Assembly (NCBI RefSeq): GCF_002796975.1
Contig: NZ_PEKV01000012.1
Coordinates: 138,619 to 194,781 of the forward strand
Direction of reading: 5' to 3'
DNA: 56,163 nucleotides
Origin: Ferrovibrio sp.
GTDB taxonomy: Bacteria; Pseudomonadota; Alphaproteobacteria; Ferrovibrionales; Ferrovibrionaceae
Shown here: piece after piece, positions 8,248 to 16,567 of the stretch
Layout: each line of letters begins with the position of its first letter
Numbering within the stretch: position 1 is the stretch's first letter
The notes under the pieces: generated by a model
The model's input: the letters and a program-made list of their open reading frames with translations, nothing else
The model's database searches: none
Told to the model about the DNA's origin: nothing
Translations under genes and position numbers: made by a program

Positions 8248-9702
8248 ATGGAATTCCGCACCGCCACAGAACTGGTCGCCGCGCTACGGTCCCGGCAGGT
8301 TTCCTCGGTCGAGCTGACGGAGGCGGCGATTGCCGCCATCGAAGCCGGTGATGGCGTGCTGAATGCCGTGGTGGTGCGTGATTTCGACCGTGCCCGTGCT
8401 GCGGCCAAGGCAGCCGATGCGGCGCTGGCGAAGGGCAGCGAGAAGAGGGCGCTGCTCGGCCTGCCGATCACGGTGAAGGAAAGCTTCAACGTGGCAGGCC
8501 TGCCTACGACCTGGGGCATCCCGAACACGCAAAAGATTCCGGTGACGCAGGATGCCGTCACCGTGGCGCGGCTGAAAGATGCCGGCGCAGTCGTGCTCGG
8601 CAAGACGAATGTGTCCTACCTGCTGGCCGACTGGCAGTCCTTCAACGATGTCTATGGCACCAGCAACAATCCGTGGAGCGCCGGCCATACGCCCGGCGGA
8701 TCGTCGGGCGGTTCGGCAGCGGCGCTGGCGGCCGGCTTCGTCTCGCTCGAACTCGGTTCGGACCTCGCCGGATCGTTGCGCGTGCCGGCACATTTCTGCG
8801 GCATCTATGCGCACAAGCCGAGCAGCGACATCATCCCCCGCCGCGGCCAGAATCCGCCGGGTGTGCCGGCGCTGTCGCTGGCGCCACGGCTCGATCTTGC
8901 GGTCTGCGGCCCGATGGCGCGATCCGCGCAGGATCTCATGCTCGGCCTCGACGTGCTGGCCGGACCCGACGATTACGAGGCTGCGGCCTGGCAACTGAAA
9001 CTGCCGGCGCCACGTCATGCGGCGCTGAAGGACTATCGCGTCCTGGTGATCGACCGGCATCCGCTGACGCCCACCGACGCTTCGGTGCGTGATCCGCTCA
9101 ATGATCTTGCCGAACGCCTGGCGGCGGCGGGTTGCAGGGTGGGGCGCAGCAGTGAGGCATTGCCCGATCTCGCGCTGATCGGCCGCATGTATCTGCAGGC
9201 ACTGATGGCTTTCATCGGCAGTAATATGCCGCAGCCGGATTACGAAACGGCCGTGGCGCGTGCCGCTGCCCTGCCTGAAGGCGCAGATGATCTGCGCAGT
9301 CTGACCCAGCGCAGCCTGGTGACGAGCCATCGCGGCTGGGTGCAGGCCGACTTTATCCGCACCGGCATCGCCGATGGCTGGCGGCGGTTCTTCCGCGACT
9401 GGGACATTCTGCTTTGTCCGGTGATGCCGACCCCGGCGCTGGCGCATGACCATCGTCCGGTGGCCGAACGTACGGTCATGATAGATGGCCGCGCAGTGCC
9501 CTATGGCGAGCTGCCGCTATGGTCCAGCATTGCCACACTCACCGGCCTCCCATCGACGGCGTTTCCGGTCGGGATCAGCGCGCAGGGCCTGCCGGTCGGC
9601 GCGCAGGCCATCGGGCCCTTCCTGGAAGACCGCACGACGATCACCTTCGCCGATCTGGTGGCGCAGGCTTTCGGCGGGTTCAAACCGCCGCCGGCCGGAT
9701 GA
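8248..9702 (+). CDS. Amidase signature family protein
   Basis: A 484-residue amidase-signature enzyme hydrolysing an unknown amide. The Ser-cisSer-Lys triad is visible: K77 in GLPITVKESF, S152 in PGGSSGGSAAAL and S176 in GSDLAGSLRVPA. The spacing of the two serines (24) is canonical. The usual GSDTGGSIR is altered to GSDLAGSLR, which may affect the oxyanion loop. There is no signal peptide. The next gene begins 10 bp downstream on the same strand, so the two are likely cotranscribed. Confidence 0.92.
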   Translation: MEFRTATELVAALRSRQVSSVELTEAAIAAIEAGDGVLNAVVVRDFDRARAAAKAADAALAKGSEKRALLGLPITVKESFNVAGLPTTWGIPNTQKIPVTQDAVTVARLKDAGAVVLGKTNVSYLLADWQSFNDVYGTSNNPWSAGHTPGGSSGGSAAALAAGFVSLELGSDLAGSLRVPAHFCGIYAHKPSSDIIPRRGQNPPGVPALSLAPRLDLAVCGPMARSAQDLMLGLDVLAGPDDYEAAAWQLKLPAPRHAALKDYRVLVIDRHPLTPTDASVRDPLNDLAERLAAAGCRVGRSSEALPDLALIGRMYLQALMAFIGSNMPQPDYETAVARAAALPEGADDLRSLTQRSLVTSHRGWVQADFIRTGIADGWRRFFRDWDILLCPVMPTPALAHDHRPVAERTVMIDGRAVPYGELPLWSSIATLTGLPSTAFPVGISAQGLPVGAQAIGPFLEDRTTITFADLVAQAFGGFKPPPAG

Positions 9703-9712
9703 TGACACGGCG

Positions 9713-10120
9713 ATGACGAGCTGGTCCGACAAACTGCGCGACGGCAAACCGCATCAGGTGAAGCCGGTGCCGGTGAATATCGCCGGCATGAAGAAAGGCC
9801 AGGTGATGCTGGTGCCCTCGACGCGCATCGTCGCCGCCTTTATCCGGCGCCTGCCGAAAGGCCGGCTGCTGGAGACCCGCGAATTGCGCACACGGCTGGC
9901 GCGCCGCTACCGCGCCGAAGTGACCTGTCCGATTACGATGGGCTTTATCCTGCGCAGCCTGGCCGAAGCGGCCTGGGAGGCACGGCAGGCCGGTGCGGCC
10001 GAGGCCGTCATCCCGCCGGTCTGGCGTGTGCTGGAGGACGACAGCCTGACCTTGAAGAAGTTGCCGCGTGCGGCGGTGGCTTTCTTCAGGGCGAGGCGGG
10101 CAGCGGAGGCGAGAGACTAA
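9713..10120 (+). CDS. Conserved MGMT-like winged-helix protein
   Basis: A 135-residue basic protein. The central part (about residues 38-85: IVAAFIRRLPKGRLLETRELRTRLARRY then VTCPITMGFILRSLAEAAWEA) resembles a widespread bacterial/archaeal family named after the MGMT DNA-binding domain. It has no PCHR active-site motif, so it is not an alkyltransferase. ATG 9713 was chosen because it gives the family-like start MTSWSDKLRDGK. It follows the amidase by 10 bp. The family link is from memory of the pattern and is uncertain; the role is unknown. Confidence 0.6.
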   Translation: MTSWSDKLRDGKPHQVKPVPVNIAGMKKGQVMLVPSTRIVAAFIRRLPKGRLLETRELRTRLARRYRAEVTCPITMGFILRSLAEAAWEARQAGAAEAVIPPVWRVLEDDSLTLKKLPRAAVAFFRARRAAEARD

Positions 10121-10128
10121 ACCCCTCC

Positions 10129-10214
10129 GTCATGGCCGGACTTGTTCCGGCCATCCACGTCTTACGCCTTGCTGTCTGAAAGGCGTGGATACCCGGGACA
10201 AGCCCGGGTATGAC
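10129..10214. repeat. Composite palindromic REP-like element
   Basis: Two palindromes sit back to back: ATGGCCGG (10132-10139) pairs with CCGGCCAT (10147-10154), and ATACCCGGG (10189-10197) pairs with CCCGGGTAT (10203-10211). Between them CGCCTT and AAGGCG plus ATCCAC and GTGGAT can pair around a short loop with a 5-nt bulge. The ends are GTCAT and ATGAC. A one-palindrome relative lies at 11737-11765 and a third member at 36853-36954. The element sits just after the MGMT-like gene and may act as a transcription terminator or mRNA 3' stabiliser. Confidence 0.6.
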
Positions 10215-10305
10215 GACTTTGGTGTGGGCGTGGTTATGCGCAAATTGCACCCCGCCAAATTTCCGGTTGACCGATCACCGGCCCCGCATTACCGTCCGCG
10301 TCACC

Positions 10306-10380
10306 ATGCAGAGCATTATTCTCACCGTAGCTACCATTAAGGTTACCGTCGTCGGCGGTGCCCTGGGTCGTTGCGCGTAG
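10306..10380 (+). CDS. Putative Thr/Ile/Val-rich leader peptide of the short ThrRS gene
   Basis: A 24-codon ORF from ATG 10306 to TAG 10380. Of 13 codons between residues 4 and 16, three are Thr (ACC), three Ile (ATT) and four Val, with one Leu: residues 4-16 read IILTVATIKVTVV. The frame stays open upstream to a TTG at 10267, which would add further Thr, Ile and Val codons. No clear ribosome binding site is visible. The stop lies 27 bases before a GC-rich hairpin and 110 bases before a threonyl-tRNA synthetase gene. This is the arrangement of ribosome-mediated attenuation, as in enterobacterial thr and ilv leaders. Confidence 0.62.
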   Translation: MQSIILTVATIKVTVVGGALGRCA

Positions 10381-10448
10381 AAAGATAACGCAAAGCAGAC
10401 AAACCCAGAGGCCCCGCCGGCGACGGACGGGGCCTCGGTGTTTCTGGG
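10363..10448 (+). promoter_or_regulatory. Attenuator with alternative antiterminator and terminator stems
   Basis: Terminator stem: GAGGCCCCG (10408-10416) pairs perfectly with CGGGGCCTC (10428-10436), followed by a modest U-containing tail GGTGTTTCT. Competing stem: CTGGGT (10363-10368) pairs with ACCCAG (10403-10408), and inside it TTGCG (10371-10375) pairs with CGCAA (10389-10393). ACCCAG overlaps the 5' foot of the terminator. The 5' arm of the competing stem lies in the last codons of the leader ORF, so ribosome position would decide which stem forms. The weak U-tract is the main reservation. Confidence 0.55.
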
Positions 10449-10489
10449 GCTTCGTTCATCGCCGGTCGCTTCGCAGACCGGAGAGCGAC

Positions 10490-11722
10490 ATGAACAGTTT
10501 CAGTCCCAGATTGAACGCCGAAGCCGACCCTTATGACCATCGCGTGCTGGGCACGCGGCTGGACCTCTTCCACCAGCAGGAGGAGGGCCCCGGCATGGTG
10601 TTCTGGCATCCGCGCGGCTTTGCGCTGTATCGCGTGATCGAGGATTACGTGCGCCGGCGCATGCGCGAGGTCGGTTTCGCGGAAATCCGCACGCCGCAGC
10701 TGCTCAGCTACAGCCTGTGGGAACAGAGCGGCCATGCCGACAAGTTCGCCAACGAGATGTACCGGCTCGACAGCCGCTCGTCGGGCGGCAACCGCCAGTT
10801 CGCGCTCAAGCCGATGAGCTGTCCCTGCCATGTGCAGGTGTTTTCCAAGAGCTTGCGCTCTATACGCGACTTGCCATTACGCTACTGCGAATTCGGCGCC
10901 TGCCATCGCGACGAACCCTCGGGCGCGCTGCAGGGCCTGATGCGGACCAAGAGCTTCACGCAGGACGATGCGCATATCTTCTGCACGGAGGCTCAGGTCG
11001 AGGGCGAGGTGCAGCGCTTCTGCGAGCTGCTGCGCAGCATCTACAGCGATTTCGGCTTCGGTGCGCCGCTGGTGTTCTTCTCGACGCGGCCGGCCAAGCG
11101 TGCCGGCGACGATGCCACCTGGGACCGCGCCGAGGCGGCTCTGGCGATGGCGGCGCGCCGTGCCGGGCTCGATTTCGGCATCAAGAGCGGCGATGGCGCC
11201 TTCTATGGCCCGAAGCTGGAATTCCACCTGCGCGACAGCCATGGCCGGGCCTGGCAGTGCGGCACGATCCAGCTCGATTTCGTGCTGCCCGAGCGGCTGG
11301 GTGCCGATTACGTGGCCAGCGACGGCAGCCGCCAGCGGCCGGTGATGATCCATCATGCCGTGCTGGGCAGCATGGAACGCTTCATCGGCATGCTGCTGGA
11401 GCATCACAAGGGCCAGCTGCCGCTCTGGCTGGCGCCGGAGCAGATCACGGTGGCGAGCGTGACCGATGCGCAGGAGGCTTATGCCCGCAAGGCGGCGGCC
11501 GCGCTGGGTCGTGAGGGCTATCGTGTTGCCGTCGATGGCCGGACGGAACGGATCGGCCGCAAGATCGCCGAGGCGCATGACCAGGGCCTGCCGCTGCTGG
11601 CGATTGCCGGCGAGCGCGAGGCTGAGCGCGGCACGCTCACCTTCCGTCGCAGCAATGGCCGGCAGGAAGAGCTGACGCTGGCCGATGCGGCACGGCGCTA
11701 CCGCGAGGAGGCGTTCCGGTAG
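10490..11722 (+). CDS. Threonyl-tRNA synthetase paralogue lacking TGS and editing domains
   Basis: Charges tRNA-Thr. The 410-residue product starts directly at the class II catalytic core, whereas standard bacterial ThrRS is about 640 residues with N-terminal TGS and editing domains. Zinc ligands are present: C111 in KPMSCPCHV, H162 in FTQDDAHIFC and H288 in MIHHAVLGSMERF. Motif 2 is RYCEFGACHRDEPSG; the usual RVRGFTQ is RTKSFTQ. An anticodon-binding domain covers about 310-410. GGAG precedes ATG 10490. A leader ORF and attenuator lie upstream, so expression probably rises when threonyl-tRNA is low. Accessory short ThrRS genes are known as stress or inhibitor-resistant forms. That role is inference here, because the housekeeping thrS is not in the window. 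Confidence 0.88.
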   Translation: MNSFSPRLNAEADPYDHRVLGTRLDLFHQQEEGPGMVFWHPRGFALYRVIEDYVRRRMREVGFAEIRTPQLLSYSLWEQSGHADKFANEMYRLDSRSSGGNRQFALKPMSCPCHVQVFSKSLRSIRDLPLRYCEFGACHRDEPSGALQGLMRTKSFTQDDAHIFCTEAQVEGEVQRFCELLRSIYSDFGFGAPLVFFSTRPAKRAGDDATWDRAEAALAMAARRAGLDFGIKSGDGAFYGPKLEFHLRDSHGRAWQCGTIQLDFVLPERLGADYVASDGSRQRPVMIHHAVLGSMERFIGMLLEHHKGQLPLWLAPEQITVASVTDAQEAYARKAAAALGREGYRVAVDGRTERIGRKIAEAHDQGLPLLAIAGEREAERGTLTFRRSNGRQEELTLADAARRYREEAFR

Positions 11723-11736
11723 GGCACGTAAAAATT

Positions 11737-11765
11737 GTCATGCCCGGACTTGATCCGGGCATGAC
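11737..11765. repeat. REP-like palindrome (single unit)
   Basis: A perfect 11-bp inverted repeat, GTCATGCCCGG (11737-11747) and CCGGGCATGAC (11755-11765), with a 7-nt loop ACTTGAT. It belongs to the same family as 10129-10214 and 36853-36954. It sits 15 bp after the short ThrRS stop and could serve as its transcription terminator, though no U-tract follows. Confidence 0.65.
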
Positions 11766-11911
11766 GGATGAGGTGATGCCAGATGTTCCGCGATGTTCTC
11801 CCCGAATCGCTGAACATCGCGATAAATGCATCTGCGTTCGGTTGCGTCACCGGACAGCGCGCCCTATTTAGAAAGTATACGAGAATTTTATTCTGAGGGG
11901 ACCCCGCCGGG

Positions 11912-13678
11912 ATGCCGCATCACACGCCGCTGATCGCTATGATCGTCATGGGGCTCGTCCTCGCTTTCGCCTTCGGCGCTGTCGCCAACCGGCTGCGGAT
12001 CTCGCCTCTGGTGGGTTATCTGCTGGCGGGTGTGCTGGTCGGTCCGTTCACGCCGGGCTTTGTCGGCGACCAGAATCTGGCCAACGAACTGGCCGAGATT
12101 GGCGTCATCCTGCTGATGTTCGGCGTGGGCCTGCATTTCTCGCTGAAAGACCTGATGTCGGTGAAGGCGATCGCCATTCCCGGCGCGGTCGGCCAGATCG
12201 GCGTCGCCACCCTGCTCGGCCTCGGCATGGGCTGGGCGCTGGGCTGGCCGGTCTTCACCGGTTTCATCTTCGGCCTTGCGCTCTCGACTGCCTCCACCGT
12301 CGTGCTGCTGCGCGCCATGCAGGAACGACGCCTGATCGAGACCGAACGCGGTCGCATCGCGGTCGGCTGGCTGATCGTGGAAGATATTGCCATGGTGCTG
12401 GCGCTGGTGCTGCTGCCGGCCATTGGTGGCCTGTTTGCGAGCGAAGGCGGTGACGCCGCCGCATCGATGTCGCTGCCCGACTTGCTGATCGCGCTGGGCA
12501 TCACGCTGGGCAAGGTGGCTGCCTTCATGGTGCTGATGGTGGTGATCGGGCGCCGCGTCATTCCATGGGTATTGCATTACATCGTCCATACCGGTTCGCG
12601 CGAATTGTTCCGTCTCGCGGTGCTGGCGATTGCGCTGGGCGTGGCTTTCGGCGCGGCCAAGCTGTTTGGCGTGTCGTTTGCGCTCGGCGCCTTCTTCGCC
12701 GGCATGATCATGAGCGAGTCGGAACTGAGCCATGAGGCGGCCAATGAGACCCTGCCGCTGCGCGACGCTTTCGCCGTGCTGTTCTTCGTCTCGGTCGGCA
12801 TGCTGGTCGATCCCAAGATCATTATCGAAAATCCGCTGCCGGTTTTCGCCACGCTCTTCATCATCGTGATCGGAAAGTCGCTCGCCGCTTTCGCGATCGT
12901 CCTGCTGTTCCGCCATCCGGTGGGCACGGCGCTGCTGATTTCCGCATCGCTGGCGCAGATCGGCGAATTCTCCTTCATCCTGGCGGCACTCGGCACCGAC
13001 CTGAAGCTGCTGCCGGCAGAAGGCCGCGACCTGATCCTGGCCGGCGCCATCCTGTCGATTATGCTCAATCCGCTGGTCTTCGTCGGCGTCGACCGGGTCA
13101 GACCCTGGTTCGAACGGCATTTCGACAAGAAGCGCAGCAGTGCAGCTGGCCTGACGACTCCGGTGCCGGATGCTTCGATGAATGTGAGCGCGGCGGTCCC
13201 TGACGACGACGCCACGCCGCATCCCACAACACTGACAGATCATGTCGTGCTGGTCGGTTACGGCCGGGTCGGCAGCCTGGTCGGGGCGGCGCTGCGCGCG
13301 CGCGGCCTGCCTTTCCTGGTGATCGAGGACGTCGACAAGCGCGTGGCCGAACTGCGCAGCCAGGGCATCGAGGTGATCGCCGGCAACGCCACGCGCGGCG
13401 GCGTGCTGGCGGCGGCGAAGCCGGGCGAGGCGCGGCAGCTGATTATCGCGATTCCGAATGTGTTCGAATCCGGCGTGATCCTCGATCTGGCGCGCAAGGC
13501 CAATCCCGGCCTCGAGATCATCGCCCGGGCCCATGCCGATGCCGAGGTCGACCATCTGATGACTCACGGCGCCACCACCGTGATCATGGGTGAGCGCGAA
13601 ATCGCCCGCGCCATGATCGAACGTTTTCCGCAGGCACCGGCACCGGCCAACCCGACCCCGGCTGCGCCGGCAGCCTGA
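11912..13678 (+). CDS. ybaL: YbaL-type cation:proton antiporter with RCK domain
   Basis: A 588-residue CPA2 family transporter, probably K+ or Na+/H+ exchange across the inner membrane. The N-terminal membrane domain (about 1-390) has 11-13 helices starting PLIAMIVMGLVLAFAFGAVANRL. It contains ALSTASTVVLLRAMQE and FALGAFFAGMIMSESELSH, typical of KefB/YbaL. After a linker an RCK/TrkA-N domain begins HVVLVGYGRVGSLVG (about 447-461), the NAD(H)-binding G-x-G-x-x-G, and ends near MIERFP. The low-complexity Ala/Pro tail is unstructured. A GAGGGG ribosome binding site precedes ATG 11912. Confidence 0.92.
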   Translation: MPHHTPLIAMIVMGLVLAFAFGAVANRLRISPLVGYLLAGVLVGPFTPGFVGDQNLANELAEIGVILLMFGVGLHFSLKDLMSVKAIAIPGAVGQIGVATLLGLGMGWALGWPVFTGFIFGLALSTASTVVLLRAMQERRLIETERGRIAVGWLIVEDIAMVLALVLLPAIGGLFASEGGDAAASMSLPDLLIALGITLGKVAAFMVLMVVIGRRVIPWVLHYIVHTGSRELFRLAVLAIALGVAFGAAKLFGVSFALGAFFAGMIMSESELSHEAANETLPLRDAFAVLFFVSVGMLVDPKIIIENPLPVFATLFIIVIGKSLAAFAIVLLFRHPVGTALLISASLAQIGEFSFILAALGTDLKLLPAEGRDLILAGAILSIMLNPLVFVGVDRVRPWFERHFDKKRSSAAGLTTPVPDASMNVSAAVPDDDATPHPTTLTDHVVLVGYGRVGSLVGAALRARGLPFLVIEDVDKRVAELRSQGIEVIAGNATRGGVLAAAKPGEARQLIIAIPNVFESGVILDLARKANPGLEIIARAHADAEVDHLMTHGATTVIMGEREIARAMIERFPQAPAPANPTPAAPAA

Positions 13679-13688
13679 GCGACGACAA

Positions 13689-13720
13689 CCGGCACCGCCC
13701 GGCGATCCGGGCGGTGCCGG
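13689..13720. terminator. Bidirectional hairpin between convergent genes
   Basis: A perfect 14-bp stem, CCGGCACCGCCCGG (13689-13702) with CCGGGCGGTGCCGG (13707-13720), and a 4-nt loop CGAT. It lies between the ybaL stop and the convergent DUF1330 stop. There is no long U-tract on either side, but the position and strength fit a shared terminator. Confidence 0.7.
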
Positions 13721-13727
13721 CGCTGCC

Positions 13728-14054
13728 TTACGCTCTGCCGAGATACGGAATGGTGCCGGCCAGATCAGTGTTGTCGATCATCTGGAAGCGGCTTTCGCTG
13801 CCGGCCCGGCGCGCGGCGAGATGCGGCGCATAGTGCGGGTCGGCTATGAAGGCCTCGGCGAAATCCGCGGATGGAAAGGCGATGATTGCGATCAGGCTGG
13901 TTTCCAGCGGCTTGCCCTCAAGAGTCTTCACATTGCCGCTGCGCGCGAGATACTGGCCGCCGTGCTTGTGCACAAGTTCGTGAACGGATGCAGCATAGGC
14001 GGGAACCCAGGCATCGTTCGTCACCTTGATGTCGGCAATTACATAAACAGTCAT
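13728..14054 (-). CDS. DUF1330 family protein
   Basis: A 108-residue ferredoxin-like-fold protein of the DUF1330 family (dimeric alpha/beta barrel). It has the typical MTVYVIADIKVTND start, Y...HGGQYLARSG, the LEG turn, IAFPSADFAEAFIADPHYAP and a C-terminal R-x-x-x-x-x-ID strand. The function of the family is not established. It is divergent from an HxlR regulator across a 180-bp spacer that contains a palindrome, so that regulator is the likely controller. Confidence 0.9.
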   Translation of the reverse strand: MTVYVIADIKVTNDAWVPAYAASVHELVHKHGGQYLARSGNVKTLEGKPLETSLIAIIAFPSADFAEAFIADPHYAPHLAARRAGSESRFQMIDNTDLAGTIPYLGRA

Positions 14055-14162
14055 AGCGTTGACTCTCCTGACAGATTGACCGGCCGGGTGGATTCCTGCG
14101 GCCGGGGCGCAATCTGGCCGGGACGGCCCGGCTGTCTCTAGTCCGCCGGCTGTAGCGGACCA

Positions 14163-14175
14163 TACAGATTCTGTA
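14163..14175. promoter_or_regulatory. Candidate HxlR operator palindrome
   Basis: TACAG-ATT-CTGTA is a perfect 5-bp inverted repeat in the spacer between the divergent DUF1330 and HxlR genes. A GC-rich stem-loop, GGCGCGCG (14190-14197) with CGCGCGCC (14207-14214), follows just before the HxlR start. HxlR-family repressors often bind palindromes in their own divergent promoter. No footprint evidence is available from sequence. Confidence 0.4.
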
Positions 14176-14234
14176 CTTGTTGCCGGACCGGCGCGCGTCT
14201 AAGGCTCGCGCGCCACCGATGGAAAGCCACAAGC

Positions 14235-14930
14235 ATGACCCAGCCCGGATATAAACAATTCTGCCCGCTCGCCATGGCTGCCGAACAGCTATGCACGCGA
14301 TGGACCATGGTGCTGCTGCGCGAACTCGTCGCCGGCACGACACGGTTCAACGATCTGCGTCGCGGCGTCCCGAAAATGTCGCCGACCCTGCTGTCGCAGC
14401 GCCTGAAGGAACTGGCGGCGGCCGGCATCGTCGAACGCCGGATGCTGAAGGCGGAAAAGGGGGTATACGAGTATCACCTCACGGATGCCGGCCGCGATCT
14501 GCGCAGCGTGGTCGAAGCCATGGGCTTCTGGGGGCAGAAATGGGTGGAGGCCAGGCTGTCGCTGCAGAATCTCGACGTGTCGCTGCTGATGTGGGACATG
14601 CGGCGCAATCTCAATCCGTCGCCGCTGCCGGCCAGGCGCACCGTGATCCAGTTCATCTATGTCGATCTTCCGGCATCGAAGCGGGTTTGGTGGCTGGTGG
14701 TTGAGGCCGACGGCTGCGTCGACCTGTGCTGGTCAGATCCGGGTTTCGAGGTGGATCTCTATGTGTCGACCGACCTGTGCACCATGACGGCCATCTGGAT
14801 GGGGCTGACAACGGTCGAGAAGGAGGGTCGGAAGATCGAGTTGAGCGGAACCCGCGGTATTGCCCGCAGCATGCAGACCTGGCTTGGACTCAGCCCCTTT
14901 GCGGTAGAACGCAAACGCGCGGCGGCGTAG
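14235..14930 (+). CDS. HxlR-family transcriptional regulator with C-terminal SCP2-like domain
   Basis: A 231-residue regulator. The winged helix of HxlR type covers about residues 8-105: CPLAMAAEQLCTRWTMVLLRELVAGTTRFNDL, then MSPTLLSQRLKELAAAGIVERR and YEYHLTDAGRDL. The remaining 120 residues form a second domain resembling the sterol-carrier-like C-terminus seen in long HxlR proteins (VIQFIYVDLPASKRVWWLV and on), probably a ligand-binding part. The C10 near the HTH is the conserved HxlR cysteine sometimes involved in redox or electrophile sensing. Divergent DUF1330 is the likely target. Confidence 0.88.
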   Translation: MTQPGYKQFCPLAMAAEQLCTRWTMVLLRELVAGTTRFNDLRRGVPKMSPTLLSQRLKELAAAGIVERRMLKAEKGVYEYHLTDAGRDLRSVVEAMGFWGQKWVEARLSLQNLDVSLLMWDMRRNLNPSPLPARRTVIQFIYVDLPASKRVWWLVVEADGCVDLCWSDPGFEVDLYVSTDLCTMTAIWMGLTTVEKEGRKIELSGTRGIARSMQTWLGLSPFAVERKRAAA

Positions 14931-14948
14931 AGCCGGGCGCAGGCCCTC

Positions 14949-16400
14949 TCAGTAGCTGTAGCTAAACACCATCTGGCCGAGCCAGGTGGTGCGGTCGGTG
15001 GCATCAGCCGTGCCGAGCGACTGGCGCAGCCCGCGGCCGGCGCGCGCTGCACCCAGCACCGCGGCGATCTCCAGCCCGGGCAGCGGCGTGGACCACACGG
15101 CATAGAAATTGACTTCATCCTGCAGGCGGTCGGACGTCACGCCATTGACGGCATCGGGTTTGTCGTAGCTGTGACGGTAGAGAATGGCGCCCAGGCTGAG
15201 CGCATCGTCGGGCTGCAGCTTCAGATGCACCATATGGCTGTTCAGGTTCGAATTGCCGCCGACATAGCGGGCGTAGATTTCGCCCAGATCCCAGGTTCCG
15301 TAGCCGCGCGGGCCGCCGGCGGTGAACAGCGGATCCCAGCCGCAGCTGATAGTGTCGCCGGTATTGCCGTCGCCGCTGAAATGCATGTAGCGGTACGAGA
15401 GGCGCGGCTGCCAGGGCAGGGCGGAGAAAGTGTATTGCGGCTCGACATACCAGGCCTCGGCGCGCAATTGCCGGCCGGCTGTGTCGTTGCGCTGGCGGGC
15501 GAATTCGCTGTAGAGCGCGGCATCCTGCCAGCCGTCGCCCAATGTACTCAGCAAGGCGCCGCCGCTGCGGATGGCATAGACGTTCATGCCGTCGCGTGTC
15601 GGGCTGATCGCCTCGTCGGCATCGGTGATGTTCAGCAGAGTGGCGCCGAGATACCACTGGCGCGCTTCGTAGTTCTGGCGCCCGTCATCGCGCTGGGTCG
15701 AGGCAAACCATTCGACATTGGCGCCGTGCAGCGCCGTCGCTGCACTGTCCTTGCCGCGCATGTAATTCTGGTCGGTATTGCTTTCGAGACGGAACAGGTC
15801 GGCGCGCACCGGTTCGGTATTCAGCCGCAGGATGGCAGTGCGGTCGAAGGCTGCGCGCGGCCCGACGACATGATTATTGCGGCGGAAACTGTCGAGCGTG
15901 CCGTCGGCGATCAGGAAGCCGTCGCCAATGACAAAACCCTGCCGTCCGGCGGAGAGGTCGACGGCATCTTCGCCCAGTGCGCCAAAGCTCTGGCCGGAGC
16001 GCCAGCCGAGATAGGCCTCGCTCAATGACAGCGATTCAGGGCGCATGTCGGTGACGGAATTGCGTTGCGCCTCGCCGTCGCCGCGCGTGGCGCTGGCGGT
16101 GGCACGCACGGCGCCATACAGCGCGCCAGCGTTCAGCAGGTAATCGGCTTCCAGGCCGGGCGTGACAAAACCTTCTGCCCAGCGGCGACCGCCCTGGCGT
16201 ACGCCATGCGAGGACAGGCTGCCCAAACCATTCTGCGCATTGGTCACGCCGAACAGGCCAAGTCCGGCATCCAGCGTCAGGCCAAGTTCAAGATCGCCGA
16301 AAGTCTGGCGCTGTCCTGGTTTCTCGGGTTCGTCGTTACCAGCGAACGCGGCTGGCGCGGCAAGCCAGACCGCAACAAGAAGGCAAAGCGGACGACGCAT
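14949..16400 (-). CDS. Outer-membrane beta-barrel porin (alginate-export-like)
   Basis: A 483-residue outer-membrane protein. Signal peptide about residues 1-20 (MRRPLCLLVAVWLAAPAAFA). The mature part consists of alternating aromatic/hydrophobic strands with SLSEAYLGWRSGQSF, SAGRQGFVIGDGFLIADG and NEWF/EVNFYAVW-like strands, and ends with the aromatic VFSYSY typical of barrel C-termini. The pattern matches AlgE/alginate_exp type porins. ATG 16400 is chosen over an upstream in-frame start because GAGGGG lies just upstream and the signal peptide begins there. It is divergent from rph. Confidence 0.8.
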   Translation of the reverse strand: MRRPLCLLVAVWLAAPAAFAGNDEPEKPGQRQTFGDLELGLTLDAGLGLFGVTNAQNGLGSLSSHGVRQGGRRWAEGFVTPGLEADYLLNAGALYGAVRATASATRGDGEAQRNSVTDMRPESLSLSEAYLGWRSGQSFGALGEDAVDLSAGRQGFVIGDGFLIADGTLDSFRRNNHVVGPRAAFDRTAILRLNTEPVRADLFRLESNTDQNYMRGKDSAATALHGANVEWFASTQRDDGRQNYEARQWYLGATLLNITDADEAISPTRDGMNVYAIRSGGALLSTLGDGWQDAALYSEFARQRNDTAGRQLRAEAWYVEPQYTFSALPWQPRLSYRYMHFSGDGNTGDTISCGWDPLFTAGGPRGYGTWDLGEIYARYVGGNSNLNSHMVHLKLQPDDALSLGAILYRHSYDKPDAVNGVTSDRLQDEVNFYAVWSTPLPGLEIAAVLGAARAGRGLRQSLGTADATDRTTWLGQMVFSYSY

Positions 16401-16567
16401 GGTATTTCCCCTCACCCGCAGGCGGCCGGTTGCTGGCCCGGTCAGTCGCCTTGGGGTATCCTGCCGGTGTATTGCATTGTCGGTATCAGTCAAGCGCGTG
16501 CCTTGTCGGGTATCAGGATTTCAATTAGAAAAGCCGCTGCTTTTCAGACTTATTCGCGAGGATAGCC

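Noticed and set aside
9485-9712. Extension of the MGMT-like protein upstream to 9485
   Set aside because: The upstream part overlaps the amidase gene in another frame and shows no family content; ATG 9713 fits better.
11888-13567. A 559-residue minus-strand open frame opposite ybaL
   Set aside because: Composition dominated by His, Gln, Asp, Arg and Glu runs, no motif, fully antisense to a real transporter gene.
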